From an uncultured Gemmatimonadota bacterium (GTDB taxonomy: Bacteria; Gemmatimonadota; Gemmatimonadetes; Gemmatimonadales; Gemmatimonadaceae), in the NCBI GenBank assembly GCA_902826615.1, contig CADEFN010000005.1:1-64000 (forward strand): a DNA stretch of 64,000 bases. Reading direction: 5' to 3'. The notes beneath the pieces were generated by a model. The model saw only the letters and a list, made by a program, of their open reading frames with translations. It did not search any database and was not told where the DNA came from. The position numbers and the translations under genes are program-made. Each line of letters begins with the position of its first letter. Within the stretch, counting starts at the first letter, position 1. Shown here one piece after another: positions 36,063 through 45,771 of this stretch.

Positions 36063-37349
36063 ATGCGCACCCTTTTCCTCTCCCTGCTGCTGGCACACAC
36101 CCTCGACGCTCAGCCGCAGGGGCTCACGATCGTGGCGCCTGCGGCACCTGGCGGTGGGTGGGATCAGCTGGCGCGCACCATGGCTCGTGTACTCGAGGGC
36201 GAGCGAATTGCCTCGGCGGTTCAGGTGGAGAACATCCCCGGGGCCGCGGGCACCGTGGGGCTCGCTCGTTTTGTCTCGGGGCGCCGCGGCGACCCCGGCG
36301 CGCTGCTCGTTACCGGGCTCGTTATGGTGGGTGGCGTGGTGCAGAACAAGTCACCGGTCACTTTGCGCGAGACCACGCCGATTGCGCGGTTGGTCGGAGA
36401 GTATGAGGCGATCGCCGTGCCGGCGTCGTCGCCGTTCCGATCCCTGTCGGACCTGATCGCCGAACTGCGACGCAGTCCGGGGAGCATTGCCTGGGGCGGA
36501 GGTTCAGCGGGTGGGACCGACCAGATTCTGGTTGATCTTCTGGCCCAGGCGTCTGGTATCGACCCGGCGCGTACGAACTACGTGGCCTTTGCAGGAGGTG
36601 GAGAGGCGCGCACGGCCCTGCTGGGTGCGCAGGTGCAGGCCGGGGTGAGTGGCCTTGGCGAGTTTGCCGAGCTGGCACGTGCCGGGAGTGTGCGGATTCT
36701 CGCAGTGTCGTCGGCCGCACGCATCTCCGGGTGGGATGTGCCGACGCTGCGTGAGTCGGGCATTGATGTGGTGCTCGCCAACTGGCGCGGCGTCGTGGCC
36801 CCGCCGGGACTCACCGCGGTGCAGCGCGACCGGCTGGAGTCGGCCGTGCGAACGATGCAGGCCAGTCCTGCCTGGCGCGCCGAATTGGAGCGACGCGGGT
36901 GGGACCCGTTGCCGTTAGGCGGCGAGGCGTTCGGCCGCTTTGCGGAATCCGAGATGCGACGTGTGCAGCAGCTGGTGGCCCGCAAGCAAGGTGGAACAAC
37001 GCCGGTGCGTACGACCCGCCCGTCACCCCTGCTGATTGCCGGTGTCCTGGCGGTCACACTGTTGCTGGGGCTCCGCGGGCGCACGACGAGGGTGGCTCGC
37101 GTTCGGCCAGCCGCATTGGCGTGGATCGCCACCGGAATCGGGCTCAACATCCTGCTCTCGGAGTGGCTGGGATTTGTCGCTGGCGCTGCACTGCTCTTTG
37201 GGTGCACGGCGTTTGCCTTTGGGGAACGCCGCCGCCTGCGTGTGCTTGCCGTCTCGCTGGTGTTCAGCGTCGTGGTGTTCGTGGTGTTCCGTGGTGCACT
37301 GTCGGTTGCGCTCCCGACGGGCAGGCTCTGGCAGGTCAGGGCCGGGTGA
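36063..37349 (+). CDS. Fused TctC (solute receptor)-TctB (membrane) protein
   Basis: A 428-residue protein. Residues about 1-15 are a signal sequence; 20-310 form a TctC-type periplasmic binding protein (IVAPAAPGGGWDQLARTMARVLEG, VENIPGAAGTVGLARFV, AWGGGSAGGTDQILVDLLAQA). From about residue 319 to the end it has four hydrophobic helices in the style of TctB, such as WIATGIGLNILLSEWLGFVAGAALLFGCTAFAFG. TctC and TctB are normally separate proteins. Single-frame reading and normal GC use across the join show no frameshift. The stop overlaps the TctA start (GTGA). Confidence 0.85.
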   Translation: MRTLFLSLLLAHTLDAQPQGLTIVAPAAPGGGWDQLARTMARVLEGERIASAVQVENIPGAAGTVGLARFVSGRRGDPGALLVTGLVMVGGVVQNKSPVTLRETTPIARLVGEYEAIAVPASSPFRSLSDLIAELRRSPGSIAWGGGSAGGTDQILVDLLAQASGIDPARTNYVAFAGGGEARTALLGAQVQAGVSGLGEFAELARAGSVRILAVSSAARISGWDVPTLRESGIDVVLANWRGVVAPPGLTAVQRDRLESAVRTMQASPAWRAELERRGWDPLPLGGEAFGRFAESEMRRVQQLVARKQGGTTPVRTTRPSPLLIAGVLAVTLLLGLRGRTTRVARVRPAALAWIATGIGLNILLSEWLGFVAGAALLFGCTAFAFGERRRLRVLAVSLVFSVVVFVVFRGALSVALPTGRLWQVRAG

Positions 37350-38833
37350 GCAGCGACTTCGTCACGGGGCTGCTCACGGCGCTCACGCCATTTCACTTGC
37401 TCTGTGCCTTTGGGGGTGCGGCGTTAGGCACGGCGGTTGGTGTGTTGCCCGGCATCGGGCCAGCGATGACCGTGGCCCTCCTCCTCCCGGCGTCGTACGC
37501 GCTGGAGCCTGCGGCGGGGCTGATCCTCCTGGCCGGCATCTACTACGGTGCGATGTACGGAGGCTCGACGACCTCGATCCTCTTCAATGTGCCTGGCGAA
37601 AGTGCGACTATCGTCACCGCCATCGAGGGGCACAAGATGGCTCGGCACGGACGCGCGGGAGCCGCACTGGCCACCGCCGCCATCGGATCGTTTGTTGCCG
37701 GGACCATCGGCACACTGCTGATTGCACTGGCCGGGCCCGCCATTGCTCGCGCCGCACTGGCGATGGGGCCTGCCGAACAATTCGCGCTGATCGTCCTCGC
37801 GTTTGCGATGGTCACCAGCGTCCTGGGTGAACGGCCCCTGCTGGGCGTCGCCAGTCTTTGTCTCGGGCTCCTCATCGGTCTGGTCGGCATCGACGCACAG
37901 ACCGGCGAGGCCCGACTGACCTTCGGTGTGGCGCAACTGCTGGATGGCATCGATGTCATCGTGGTTGCCGTGGCATTCTTCGCGGTGGGTGAAAGCCTGT
38001 TTCTCGCGTGGACAGGGATCGAGCAGGCCACCCCCAGGGCGAGTGCCTCGTCTGTGAGGCTGACCGGCGATGACTGGCGTCGCTCCGTACCGGCGTGGTT
38101 GCGCGGGACGCTGATCGGTTTCCCGTTAGGCGCCGTGCCCGCCGGCGGTGCGGAGCTGCCGACCCTCATTTCCTACGGCCTCGAGCGTCGCCTGGCCCGG
38201 GGAGGGCGCGAGTGGGAGAACGATGGCGCAGGGGCCATCGAGGGGGTTGCCGGACCGGAGGCCGCCAACAACGCGTCTGCTGCAGGGACACTGGTGCCGT
38301 TGCTCTCCCTTGGCATTCCGACCACTGCTACGGCGGCCGTTCTTCTGGCTGCTCTCCAGCAATACGGGCTGCAGCCGGGGCCGCTCCTCTTTCAGTCCGA
38401 GGGCGTGCTGGTGTGGGCACTGCTCGGCAGCCTCCTGGTTGGCAATGCGATGTTGCTGGTGCTCAACCTCCCGCTTGCGGGCTTCTGGGCGCGTCTGGCG
38501 GCCGTGCCGGCCCCATGGCTGCATGCGGGCATCATGGTGCTCGCGACGGTGGGCACCTGGACGCTGCATCGCTCGTCGGTGGATCTCGTGGTGCTGGCGG
38601 CGTTAGGCGCGGTGGCGTTTGTCTGGCGGGTGCTGGAGTGCCCCGCCGTGCCGGTGGTCATTGGAGTCATGCTTGGGCCGCTCGCCGAACAGCACCTCCA
38701 GCGCGCCCTCACCGTCGCTGACGGTAACTGGAGCGCCATCGTTGGCCGCCCGGCCACCGCGCTCCTGCTGACCATGGCGGCCCTGGTGGTGACGGGATCC
38801 CTGGTCATGCGCTGGCGCGCACGCCGCGGCTGA
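37346..38833 (+). CDS. tctA: Tripartite tricarboxylate transporter, large permease TctA
   Basis: A 495-residue permease of normal TctA length. [29 protein letters not shown] and [36 protein letters not shown] are the family hallmarks, and the second half repeats [29 protein letters not shown]. The GTG start overlaps the upstream TctC-TctB stop, so the proteins are made together. It transports a carboxylate with H+ or Na+. It ends 4 bp before the opposing DppC-type gene. Confidence 0.92.
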   Translation: MSSDFVTGLLTALTPFHLLCAFGGAALGTAVGVLPGIGPAMTVALLLPASYALEPAAGLILLAGIYYGAMYGGSTTSILFNVPGESATIVTAIEGHKMARHGRAGAALATAAIGSFVAGTIGTLLIALAGPAIARAALAMGPAEQFALIVLAFAMVTSVLGERPLLGVASLCLGLLIGLVGIDAQTGEARLTFGVAQLLDGIDVIVVAVAFFAVGESLFLAWTGIEQATPRASASSVRLTGDDWRRSVPAWLRGTLIGFPLGAVPAGGAELPTLISYGLERRLARGGREWENDGAGAIEGVAGPEAANNASAAGTLVPLLSLGIPTTATAAVLLAALQQYGLQPGPLLFQSEGVLVWALLGSLLVGNAMLLVLNLPLAGFWARLAAVPAPWLHAGIMVLATVGTWTLHRSSVDLVVLAALGAVAFVWRVLECPAVPVVIGVMLGPLAEQHLQRALTVADGNWSAIVGRPATALLLTMAALVVTGSLVMRWRARRG

Positions 38834-38837
38834 CTGG

Positions 38838-39641
38838 TCAGGCGGGTTCGGTAAGCCGGTCGCCGGCGAGGTTGACGGCCAGCGCGGTGACGAAGATGGC
38901 GAGCCCCGGAAAGAGCGCGAGCCATGGCTCGGACGTCATGCTCCCCTGGGCCTGGTAGAGCATGTTGCCCCAGCTCGCGGCGGGTGGCTGCACGCCGACC
39001 CCAAAGAAGGAGAGCGCACTTTCCATGAGCATGCTTCTGCCCACCGCGAGTGTGGCGGAGACCACCACCAGGTGCATGACGTTGGGCAGGAGGTGCCGCC
39101 GCAGGATGCCGGGGCGTGAGAGTCCGAGGGCGCTCGCCGCTTCCACAAAGCCGCGGGTGACGAGGGAGAGCGTTTCGGCCCGCACGACCCGCGCGGTTTC
39201 CATCCACCCCACCGCCGCAACCAGAACGATGAGCAGCGGAATGGAAGGTTGAAGAATGGCCGCGAGGATCATCAACAGCGGGAGGCGCGGTACCGCCAGC
39301 ACGGTGTCAGTGAGCCGCATGAGGGCGGCGTCGATGCGTCCGCCGGCAAAGCCGGCCACGGCGCCTACAGCAGCACCTAACGCCGATGAGAGCAGGGCCG
39401 CCAGCAGACCGATGGCCAGCGAGACCCTCGCGCCATGCAGCACCCGAGTCAGCACATCACGCCCGAGGTCATCAGTGCCGAACCAGTGGGTGGCCGACGG
39501 TGCCTGACGACGAAGGGTGAGGTCGCTGGCATCCACGGCATAGGGTGACAGCAAGGGTGCGATCAGTGCGATGACAAGGCAGGCACCCACAACAACCGCC
39601 ATCCGGCGGAACGCGGCCCGGTCCGCTGGTGCGCCACTCAT
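38838..39641 (-). CDS. ABC transporter permease, DppC/OppC type
   Basis: A 267-residue permease. The start (FRRMAVVVGACLVIALIAPLLSPY) and HWFGTDDLGRDVLTRVLHGARVSLAIG are characteristic of the DppC group. The cytoplasmic EAA loop is EAASALGLSRPGILRRHLLPN. There are six hydrophobic segments. The ATG overlaps the DppB-type stop (ATGA). It is the last gene of a five-gene operon with no ATPase gene in the window. Confidence 0.93.
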   Translation of the reverse strand: MSGAPADRAAFRRMAVVVGACLVIALIAPLLSPYAVDASDLTLRRQAPSATHWFGTDDLGRDVLTRVLHGARVSLAIGLLAALLSSALGAAVGAVAGFAGGRIDAALMRLTDTVLAVPRLPLLMILAAILQPSIPLLIVLVAAVGWMETARVVRAETLSLVTRGFVEAASALGLSRPGILRRHLLPNVMHLVVVSATLAVGRSMLMESALSFFGVGVQPPAASWGNMLYQAQGSMTSEPWLALFPGLAIFVTALAVNLAGDRLTEPA

Positions 39642-40579
39642 GACCGCACCCGTGGATCGAGGAGACGATACGACAGGTCGGCCACGAGGTTGAGCACCAC
39701 AACAGCGGTGCTCGACAACATGAGAAAAGCCATCAGCACCGTGTAGTCACGGCGGGCGAGGGCTTCGGTGAAGAGCCCGCCGAGGCCGGGCCAGGCAAAG
39801 ACACTCTCCGTGACCACGGCACCGGAAACCATGATGGCGGCATCCAGCAGGACAACGGTGGCAAAGGGCAGGAGGGCATTGCGCAGCGCATGATATCGGA
39901 CGCGTCGCTCCGGCAGGCCACGTCCGCGTGCGGCGAGCACAAAGCGCTGAGAGAGCACCTGACCCATGGCACTGCGCAGGTACCGTGTCCAGGCGGCCGC
40001 ATGCAGCAGGGCCAGAACAGTGGCCGGCAGCACCAGGTGTTGCAGCCGGTCTCCGAATCCGGACGAGAGGAGCGATGTACGCCCTGACGACGGAAGCCAG
40101 CCAAGCCACACCGCAAAGACGAGCTGCAGTAGGAGGCCGAACCAGAACGCCGGCAGGGAAATACCCGCCACCGTGAGTGTCACAATGGCGCGGTCCACGG
40201 CGCTACGACGCCGCACTGCGGCGATCACGCCGGTGGGGAGTGTGATCAGCAGCGCCACCACCAGCGAGGCCGTCACCAGCTCGAGGGTGGCGGGGAGCCG
40301 CTCCAGAATCCGCGTCATGACCGGGCGCCCATCGCTGAACGAGAACCCCCAGTCACCCGTGACAAAACCCGCGAGCCACGAGAGGTATTGCACCGGGAGG
40401 GGCCGGTCGAGACCTAACGAGCGGCGCAGACGCTCGAGATCGGCCGGTGTGACGTTGGGGTTCTCGAGGTAGATGGCGAGAGGGCCGCCGGGCGCCAAAT
40501 GAATCAGCGCAAACACCAGGATGGAGATCAGCAGGAGAAGCGGCACCGCCTGCAGAATCCTGCGGAGCGTCGCCGTCAC
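39638..40579 (-). CDS. ABC transporter permease, DppB/OppB type
   Basis: A 313-residue permease of normal length with six helices. The N-terminal FALIHLAPGGPLAIYL is the DppB signature, and the loop ARGRGLPERRVRYHALRNALLPFATV is the EAA motif for contact with the ATPase. It follows the substrate-binding gene after 67 bp and is coupled to DppC by ATGA. Confidence 0.93.
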   Translation of the reverse strand: MTATLRRILQAVPLLLLISILVFALIHLAPGGPLAIYLENPNVTPADLERLRRSLGLDRPLPVQYLSWLAGFVTGDWGFSFSDGRPVMTRILERLPATLELVTASLVVALLITLPTGVIAAVRRRSAVDRAIVTLTVAGISLPAFWFGLLLQLVFAVWLGWLPSSGRTSLLSSGFGDRLQHLVLPATVLALLHAAAWTRYLRSAMGQVLSQRFVLAARGRGLPERRVRYHALRNALLPFATVVLLDAAIMVSGAVVTESVFAWPGLGGLFTEALARRDYTVLMAFLMLSSTAVVVLNLVADLSYRLLDPRVRS

Positions 40580-40646
40580 GTAACCCGAAGGCGCGCCGGT
40601 CCGCCGTCAACGCCCCGCAGCCTGCCGCCCTCGGTCGCAATGCTGC

Positions 40647-42260
40647 TCACGGCAGCTCCCACTCCCACACGTTCCAGAACACCCCGGTATTGGTGGGATT
40701 CCCCTTGAACCCCTTGAGGGTGCTCGGCACGCCATCGAGCCGTGTGACGTTGTACAGGGGGATTTCCGGGGCCAGTTCGGCCAGGAGTTGCTGCGCCTCA
40801 ACCAGAAGTTTTCGGCGCTTTGTCTGGTCGATCTCACGATCGGACGCGTACATCACACGGTCCAGCGCAGCATCGTTCACGTAGTTGATGTTGCGGCCGG
40901 CGGGCGGGGTGCGATCGGAGGCAAAAAACAGCGTGATCTCCGGATCGGCAGGCATGTGCCACCAGTGCAGCATGGCATCGAAGTTCCCCTCGAACCAGAG
41001 CGACGAAATGGAGGTGCCATCGACGAGCTGCACCTTCATGTCGACGCCCACGTCCTTGAGCATGCGCTGCACGGCCTGCGAAACACTCTCCCGAATCGCG
41101 AACCCGGCCTGTGTCAGCAGGGTGAACGAAAGCGGCTTGCCATCCCGGTCGCGAATACCGTCGCCATTGCTGTCCTTCCACCCTGCCTCGTCGAGGAGTG
41201 AGGCTGCGGCAGCCTTGTCAAACGGGTAGGTGCGAACGCTGTCCGTAAAGGCCCACGACAACGGCTGGATGGGCCCATGGATCACCGGAGCCAGGGAGTC
41301 GAGGATGGTCCGTGCGATGAGCTCGCGGTCAATGGCGTGTGTGAGGGCACGCCGCACCCGCACATCCTGAAACGCGACCACACGCCGCTGGTTGAGCGTG
41401 ATGTGTTCGTACGAGTTCCCCATCATCTGATGAATCTTCAGACCCGGTGTGTCCTTGAGACGCCGGTACTGATCCCACGGCACCAGCGCCACGATGTGCG
41501 CTTCACCACTCGCGAGTTGGTTGACCCGCGTGGTGGTATTCGGGATGAACTTGAACTGGATCCGTTTGATCCTGGGATACTCGGCACCACGCCAGTAATC
41601 GGGGACGCGCTCGAGCAGGATGTATTCACCGGTTTTCCATTCGGCTACGCGATACGGTCCCGTGCCTAACGGCTTGCGGTTGTAGTCCTGCGCCTGGTCG
41701 ATGTTGCGTCCGGCCAGCAGATGTTTCGGCAGGGCCCCGCGCACAAACTGCAGTTCGTAGGGAGCGTATGGTTCCTTGTAGTGCACCACCGCGGTGAGTG
41801 AGTCGGGTGTGTCAACGGACGTGATGCGGTCAAAGCCATCGGTACTCTCGGGGTTGTAGTCCGGCGAGTTGATGGCATCCACCGTGAACTTCACGTCCGC
41901 CGAGGTGAAGGGGACGCCGTCGTGCCACTTGATGCCGGGCCGGATTTTCCAGGTGACGTCCATGCCGCCATCGGGGCGCAGGACGACGTCTCCGTTCTCC
42001 AGTGTCGGCACCCGCTCCGCCAGCAGCGGCACCACGCGCATCTGTTCATCGTTGGTCACCAGCCCCTCGATGACACAGGTCTGCACATCTTCGAGGATGT
42101 GCGTGCTGAACCGGTTGAGGGTGTCCGGCTCGCGATCGTACCCCACCACGAGGAGTTCATTCGACGGTCCCGAGGTGCGTGCGCCCTCTTTCGCGCAACT
42201 CAGCAGCAGGGCGCCCATGACGAGCGCGCCGACGCGCGACACCTTGTGCATCCACATCAT
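40647..42260 (-). CDS. Dipeptide/oligopeptide-type ABC substrate-binding lipoprotein
   Basis: A 537-residue extracellular solute-binding protein of family 5. A lipoprotein signal with LLLSC anchors it. Family features include VTWKIRPGIKWHDGVPFTSADVKFTVDAI, GTGPYRVAEWKTGEYILLERVPDYW and VRRALTHAIDRELIARTIL. It binds peptides or related small molecules for the DppB/C pair encoded downstream. It overlaps the DUF885 gene stop by 4 bp. Met4 is an alternative start. Confidence 0.92.
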   Translation of the reverse strand: MMWMHKVSRVGALVMGALLLSCAKEGARTSGPSNELLVVGYDREPDTLNRFSTHILEDVQTCVIEGLVTNDEQMRVVPLLAERVPTLENGDVVLRPDGGMDVTWKIRPGIKWHDGVPFTSADVKFTVDAINSPDYNPESTDGFDRITSVDTPDSLTAVVHYKEPYAPYELQFVRGALPKHLLAGRNIDQAQDYNRKPLGTGPYRVAEWKTGEYILLERVPDYWRGAEYPRIKRIQFKFIPNTTTRVNQLASGEAHIVALVPWDQYRRLKDTPGLKIHQMMGNSYEHITLNQRRVVAFQDVRVRRALTHAIDRELIARTILDSLAPVIHGPIQPLSWAFTDSVRTYPFDKAAAASLLDEAGWKDSNGDGIRDRDGKPLSFTLLTQAGFAIRESVSQAVQRMLKDVGVDMKVQLVDGTSISSLWFEGNFDAMLHWWHMPADPEITLFFASDRTPPAGRNINYVNDAALDRVMYASDREIDQTKRRKLLVEAQQLLAELAPEIPLYNVTRLDGVPSTLKGFKGNPTNTGVFWNVWEWELP

Positions 42261-43930
42261 TCCGACTCCAGCATGAGACGACTGATCAGTGCGACGGGGA
42301 GCGAGCCATGTGCCAGAAAAGCGTCGTGAAAACGCTGCAGCGAAAAGGCGTTGCCCTCGCGCTGCGAGACGGCGTGCCGCAGCGTGTGGACGCCCTGCGT
42401 GCCTAACCAGTACATGACGGCGGTTCCGGGGAACATCGAGTTCTTCACCACCTCCGAGCGTGCGGCGTCCACCGTCATGCCGACCTCGTCGACGTAGACG
42501 CGCATCGCCTCGTCAAAGGTCAGACGGCCGCCATGGAAGCCCAGATCCACCCGCGCCCGCGCCAGAATCCTCACCCGGGTGTGCTGCTCGGCCACGCGTT
42601 CGTCGGTGGTGAGAAAGCCTGCTTCGTCCATGAGGTCGGTGGCATAACAGGCCCAGCCTTCCGCCATCGTTCCACCCTGCAGCATGGCAATGCGGCTGGC
42701 ACAATCGGTGGCGGCAATGCGCCCGATGCGCGAGGGGCTCCGTGCCGCGTGCCAATTCTGTACGTGGTGGCCTAACGCGCCGTGGTGCACGACATGGTTG
42801 AGTTTGATCACCGAGTCGTTCCACGACGAGAGCAGACGGTTCTGCGCGGCGCTGTCGAGTCCGTCGATGGGTGTGACGACATACTCGTGAGGCAGCACCG
42901 TATCGAGCGGGGCGGGGGAGCGATAGTACAGGTAGTACAGCGACGGCGCTGCCATGCGTGTCCAGGCCGGAATGGGCACGTAGCGAATGGGGAAGTCGGG
43001 CCAGGTGACCAGCCGTTGTTCCTCTGCCACCTGGCGGCACTCGTCCCACACGCGGGCAAAGGCCCCCAGATACTCACCCGGTGTAGGGCGGCGCGCTGCG
43101 AGTCGCTCATTGATCTCCGCCATCGATGCCGCGCCGGCCTGGCGGATCATCGTCCCCAGGCGGCTGGACTCTTCGGCAAATCTCTCGTCCGCCTCACGAC
43201 TCAGCTCGTCAGGCGCAGTATCTACCCAGTGGCCAAGCGCAATACAGGCTGCAAGCATCTCGGCGCCGGCGGACGGCGCTTCGTCGGTAGTGGAGTTCAG
43301 CGCGGAGATGGTCAGCCGGAAGCCCGACATGGCGCCGGCGGCGAGATGCGCCGCTTCAGTAACCGCGTTGCTGTGCTCGGGTGTGAGACCCATGGCACTG
43401 CACCAGAGCGGAATCCCCTCGAGGAGGAGCCGCTCGGTGGCCTCGGATTCTCGTACCGCGCGCGCCTGCCACGATGGTGGGAGTGGTGCTTCGGCGAGTG
43501 TGGACGATGCCCCGGCCAAAAAGGCCGGCACCTGCCGCAGTCGCTGCAGCAGCCATGAGGCGCGCTGCTCTGCGGGGAGAAAGTCCCGCGTGATCAGTCC
43601 AATGATGGCAAAGGCGGTCTCACCGGCGACAAGTGACGGATTGCCACGGGTGAAGTGACGCCCGGAGAGCTCGAGCAGCGAGATGTCGGCATGCGCAGCC
43701 GCGAGTGCGAGATCGATGTCTTCCCATGCACCGGCCGCTGGCGTGGCAGGCCCTGTCGCGCGAATAGCGTCCACTGCTGCGCGCCACGCACCCGTGGCTC
43801 GCTCGTGACCGGCCCGGGACCAGTCGGGGAGCCGGTGGTCGTGTGTGTGCATGCCGATGAACGTGGCGTCCACCGGCCGGATGGCGTACAGGGTATCAAA
43901 GAACTGGTCGAGCGCGGCGGTGCGGGTCAC
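42257..43930 (-). CDS. DUF885 family protein with altered metal site
   Basis: A 557-residue protein of the DUF885 family, thought to be gluzincin-like metallopeptidases. The expected HExxPGHH signature appears as HHGALGHH at residues 382-389 (42764-42787), so the catalytic Glu is His and Pro is Leu. Downstream GGTMAEGWACYATDLMDEAG keeps the usual third-ligand Glu region. GTG start, no signal peptide, and it begins 3 bp after the oxidoreductase stop. It is coupled to the peptide-binding-protein gene, suggesting peptide processing or a non-catalytic role. Confidence 0.85.
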   Translation of the reverse strand: MTRTAALDQFFDTLYAIRPVDATFIGMHTHDHRLPDWSRAGHERATGAWRAAVDAIRATGPATPAAGAWEDIDLALAAAHADISLLELSGRHFTRGNPSLVAGETAFAIIGLITRDFLPAEQRASWLLQRLRQVPAFLAGASSTLAEAPLPPSWQARAVRESEATERLLLEGIPLWCSAMGLTPEHSNAVTEAAHLAAGAMSGFRLTISALNSTTDEAPSAGAEMLAACIALGHWVDTAPDELSREADERFAEESSRLGTMIRQAGAASMAEINERLAARRPTPGEYLGAFARVWDECRQVAEEQRLVTWPDFPIRYVPIPAWTRMAAPSLYYLYYRSPAPLDTVLPHEYVVTPIDGLDSAAQNRLLSSWNDSVIKLNHVVHHGALGHHVQNWHAARSPSRIGRIAATDCASRIAMLQGGTMAEGWACYATDLMDEAGFLTTDERVAEQHTRVRILARARVDLGFHGGRLTFDEAMRVYVDEVGMTVDAARSEVVKNSMFPGTAVMYWLGTQGVHTLRHAVSQREGNAFSLQRFHDAFLAHGSLPVALISRLMLESE

Positions 43931-43933
43931 TCG

Positions 43934-45067
43934 TCAGGCGCCGAGTGGAAGGCTCACCCACCGCCGCTCGCGGAAGGAGTGTTCCACGGCGTTGATCACC
44001 TCCTGCACCCGGGCACCGTCCATGAAGTCACCTTCGTTGTCGGCCGCGGGAGACTGCACTTCACCCACAAACGAGGAGATGAGGTTTGCGTAGAACAGTG
44101 TGCGCCACGTTTCGCCCTTGTGACCGCCTGGCGGATAGAACTCGGGTGGCACCACCAGTTCCTTGAACTCCACGGCGTCGGGTTTGGCGGCCCGCAGCAC
44201 CTCGCAGACCCCGAACTCCTCAACCAGCCGGCAAATGAGCGCTCCCTCACTGCCGTACACTCGGGCCTCGATGCCGGGGTAGTTGCCCACGGTCACAAAC
44301 GAGGTCTGCACGCTGCCTAACGCCCCATTGGCAAACTCGCCGATGAAAATGTCGCCATCGTCGATGTTCATGCGCATCATGCGACCGGTCGCCCGCACCA
44401 TGCGTTCCGGGATGAAGTTGCGCATGGTGCCAACCACTTCCTGGAACGCACTCCCCACGGCCCACATGCCGATGTCGATGATGGGCGCGCCGTACCCTTC
44501 CAGCGACGACACCTGAAGCACCGACTGATCGGCGTCGGGGTCCACCTGACGCAGCGGATTCATGGGGTCGAGCCACTGCGAGTTCTGCTCGTAGCCGTTG
44601 AAGATGAAGGGCGTGCCGATGAACCCCTGATCGATGAGCGACTTCATGTACCGCATCGCCGGAGCATACCGGAACGTGAAGCCGAGTTTCGTCTTGAGAC
44701 CACGAGATCGGGCGAACTCGGCCGCGCGGATGGTCTCGCGGTAGTCAAAGGCGACCGGCTTTTCGCAGAGCACGTGCTTCCCGGCCTCGAGCGCCGCCCA
44801 GGACAGATCGAAGTGCGTGGCTGAGGGGGTGCAGACGTCAATCAGATCGATGTCGTCGCGGTCGAGCAACGCCCGGTGGTCGGTTGCCACGGTCTTGATG
44901 CCGAACTCGGTGGCCAGCGACTCGGCGAACCCGGGTTGCGGGTCACAAATGGCGACCACCTCGCAGCGTGGGTCGCGGAGGAAGCCTGGAACGTGAGCCA
45001 GCCGGGCCCATGCGCCAGCGCCGAGAACGCCTACACGAACCTTTCTTGCGGGGTCGACGTGGGGCAC
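43934..45067 (-). CDS. Gfo/Idh/MocA-family oxidoreductase
   Basis: A 377-residue NAD(P)-dependent oxidoreductase. The N-terminal Rossmann motif is VGVLGAGAWARLAHVPGF, and the EKP signature is in HVLCEKPVAFDYRE near residue 100. The C-terminal alpha/beta domain (GFTFRYAPAMRYMKSLID) closes the substrate site. The GTG at 45067 sits eight codons before KVRVGVLGAG; the frame extends further upstream without recognisable sequence. It heads a five-gene operon with DUF885 and a Dpp-type transporter. The substrate, often a sugar or cyclitol in this family, is not readable. Confidence 0.87.
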   Translation of the reverse strand: MPHVDPARKVRVGVLGAGAWARLAHVPGFLRDPRCEVVAICDPQPGFAESLATEFGIKTVATDHRALLDRDDIDLIDVCTPSATHFDLSWAALEAGKHVLCEKPVAFDYRETIRAAEFARSRGLKTKLGFTFRYAPAMRYMKSLIDQGFIGTPFIFNGYEQNSQWLDPMNPLRQVDPDADQSVLQVSSLEGYGAPIIDIGMWAVGSAFQEVVGTMRNFIPERMVRATGRMMRMNIDDGDIFIGEFANGALGSVQTSFVTVGNYPGIEARVYGSEGALICRLVEEFGVCEVLRAAKPDAVEFKELVVPPEFYPPGGHKGETWRTLFYANLISSFVGEVQSPAADNEGDFMDGARVQEVINAVEHSFRERRWVSLPLGA

Positions 45068-45204
45068 AAATCCGGGGTGAGGGGGTGAGACGAGTGGCCA
45101 GTGGCGGGCGCGCCAATGTATTCGTCTACCGTGAGCGCAGCCAGACAATTCCTGCCGTCGTGAGCGCTACCTTTCCTGTTGTACCACTGAGCCCAATCCC
45201 CGGA

Positions 45205-45771
45205 ATGCATTTCACACGATTGTCCCGCGTCGCGCTCCTGCTCCCTCTCTGCCTCCCGCTGTTCGCCTGCGGCCGTGAGGACGCTGGGGCGAAGGTTGCG
45301 CGTCAGATGACGGCGCAGCAGCGCCGCCTGAACAATCGGGCGCGCGCCATCGGTGGAATAGGCGCCGGGTCGCGGGCGGTGTCAGAGCAGATGGATACCG
45401 CGGTGCACCTCCCCTTTGCGCGCATTGCGGGATATGTGGTACGTGGCACTGATGAGTTCTCGTTCAAGGCCTGTGGATCCAATCGCGTGCATTACGTGCG
45501 CCTCTCACCCATGGCCGCCGCCAAGGTGATTCAGCAGTACCGGTTCCGTTCGCCGCAGCCTCTGTCGCCGGTGTACTTCACCTTCAAGGCGCGCATCGTG
45601 GACGACACCGTGCGGATAGGCGAGCACGAATATCGCTCGGTCGTGGAGGTGCTCGAGATGACCAATGGTCGCGACGAAACACCTGATTGTGCCAAGCCGG
45701 GCTACGGAAGTTTTGTCGCAAGCACCGCCGCCGCCAGAACCACGCGTTCGTCAGGCGGCGACGTTCCCTGA
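45205..45771 (+). CDS. Hypothetical lipoprotein
   Basis: A 188-residue protein with a lipoprotein signal (LLLPLCLPLFACGRED). The rest is mixed alpha/beta with no domain I recognise; two Cys residues (SFKACGS and TPDCAKP) could form a disulfide. The ATG at 45205 is chosen for the signal; the longer frame overlaps the divergent oxidoreductase. Its 3' end overlaps the opposite-strand VanZ-like gene by 21 bp. Function unknown. Confidence 0.65.
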   Translation: MHFTRLSRVALLLPLCLPLFACGREDAGAKVARQMTAQQRRLNNRARAIGGIGAGSRAVSEQMDTAVHLPFARIAGYVVRGTDEFSFKACGSNRVHYVRLSPMAAAKVIQQYRFRSPQPLSPVYFTFKARIVDDTVRIGEHEYRSVVEVLEMTNGRDETPDCAKPGYGSFVASTAAARTTRSSGGDVP

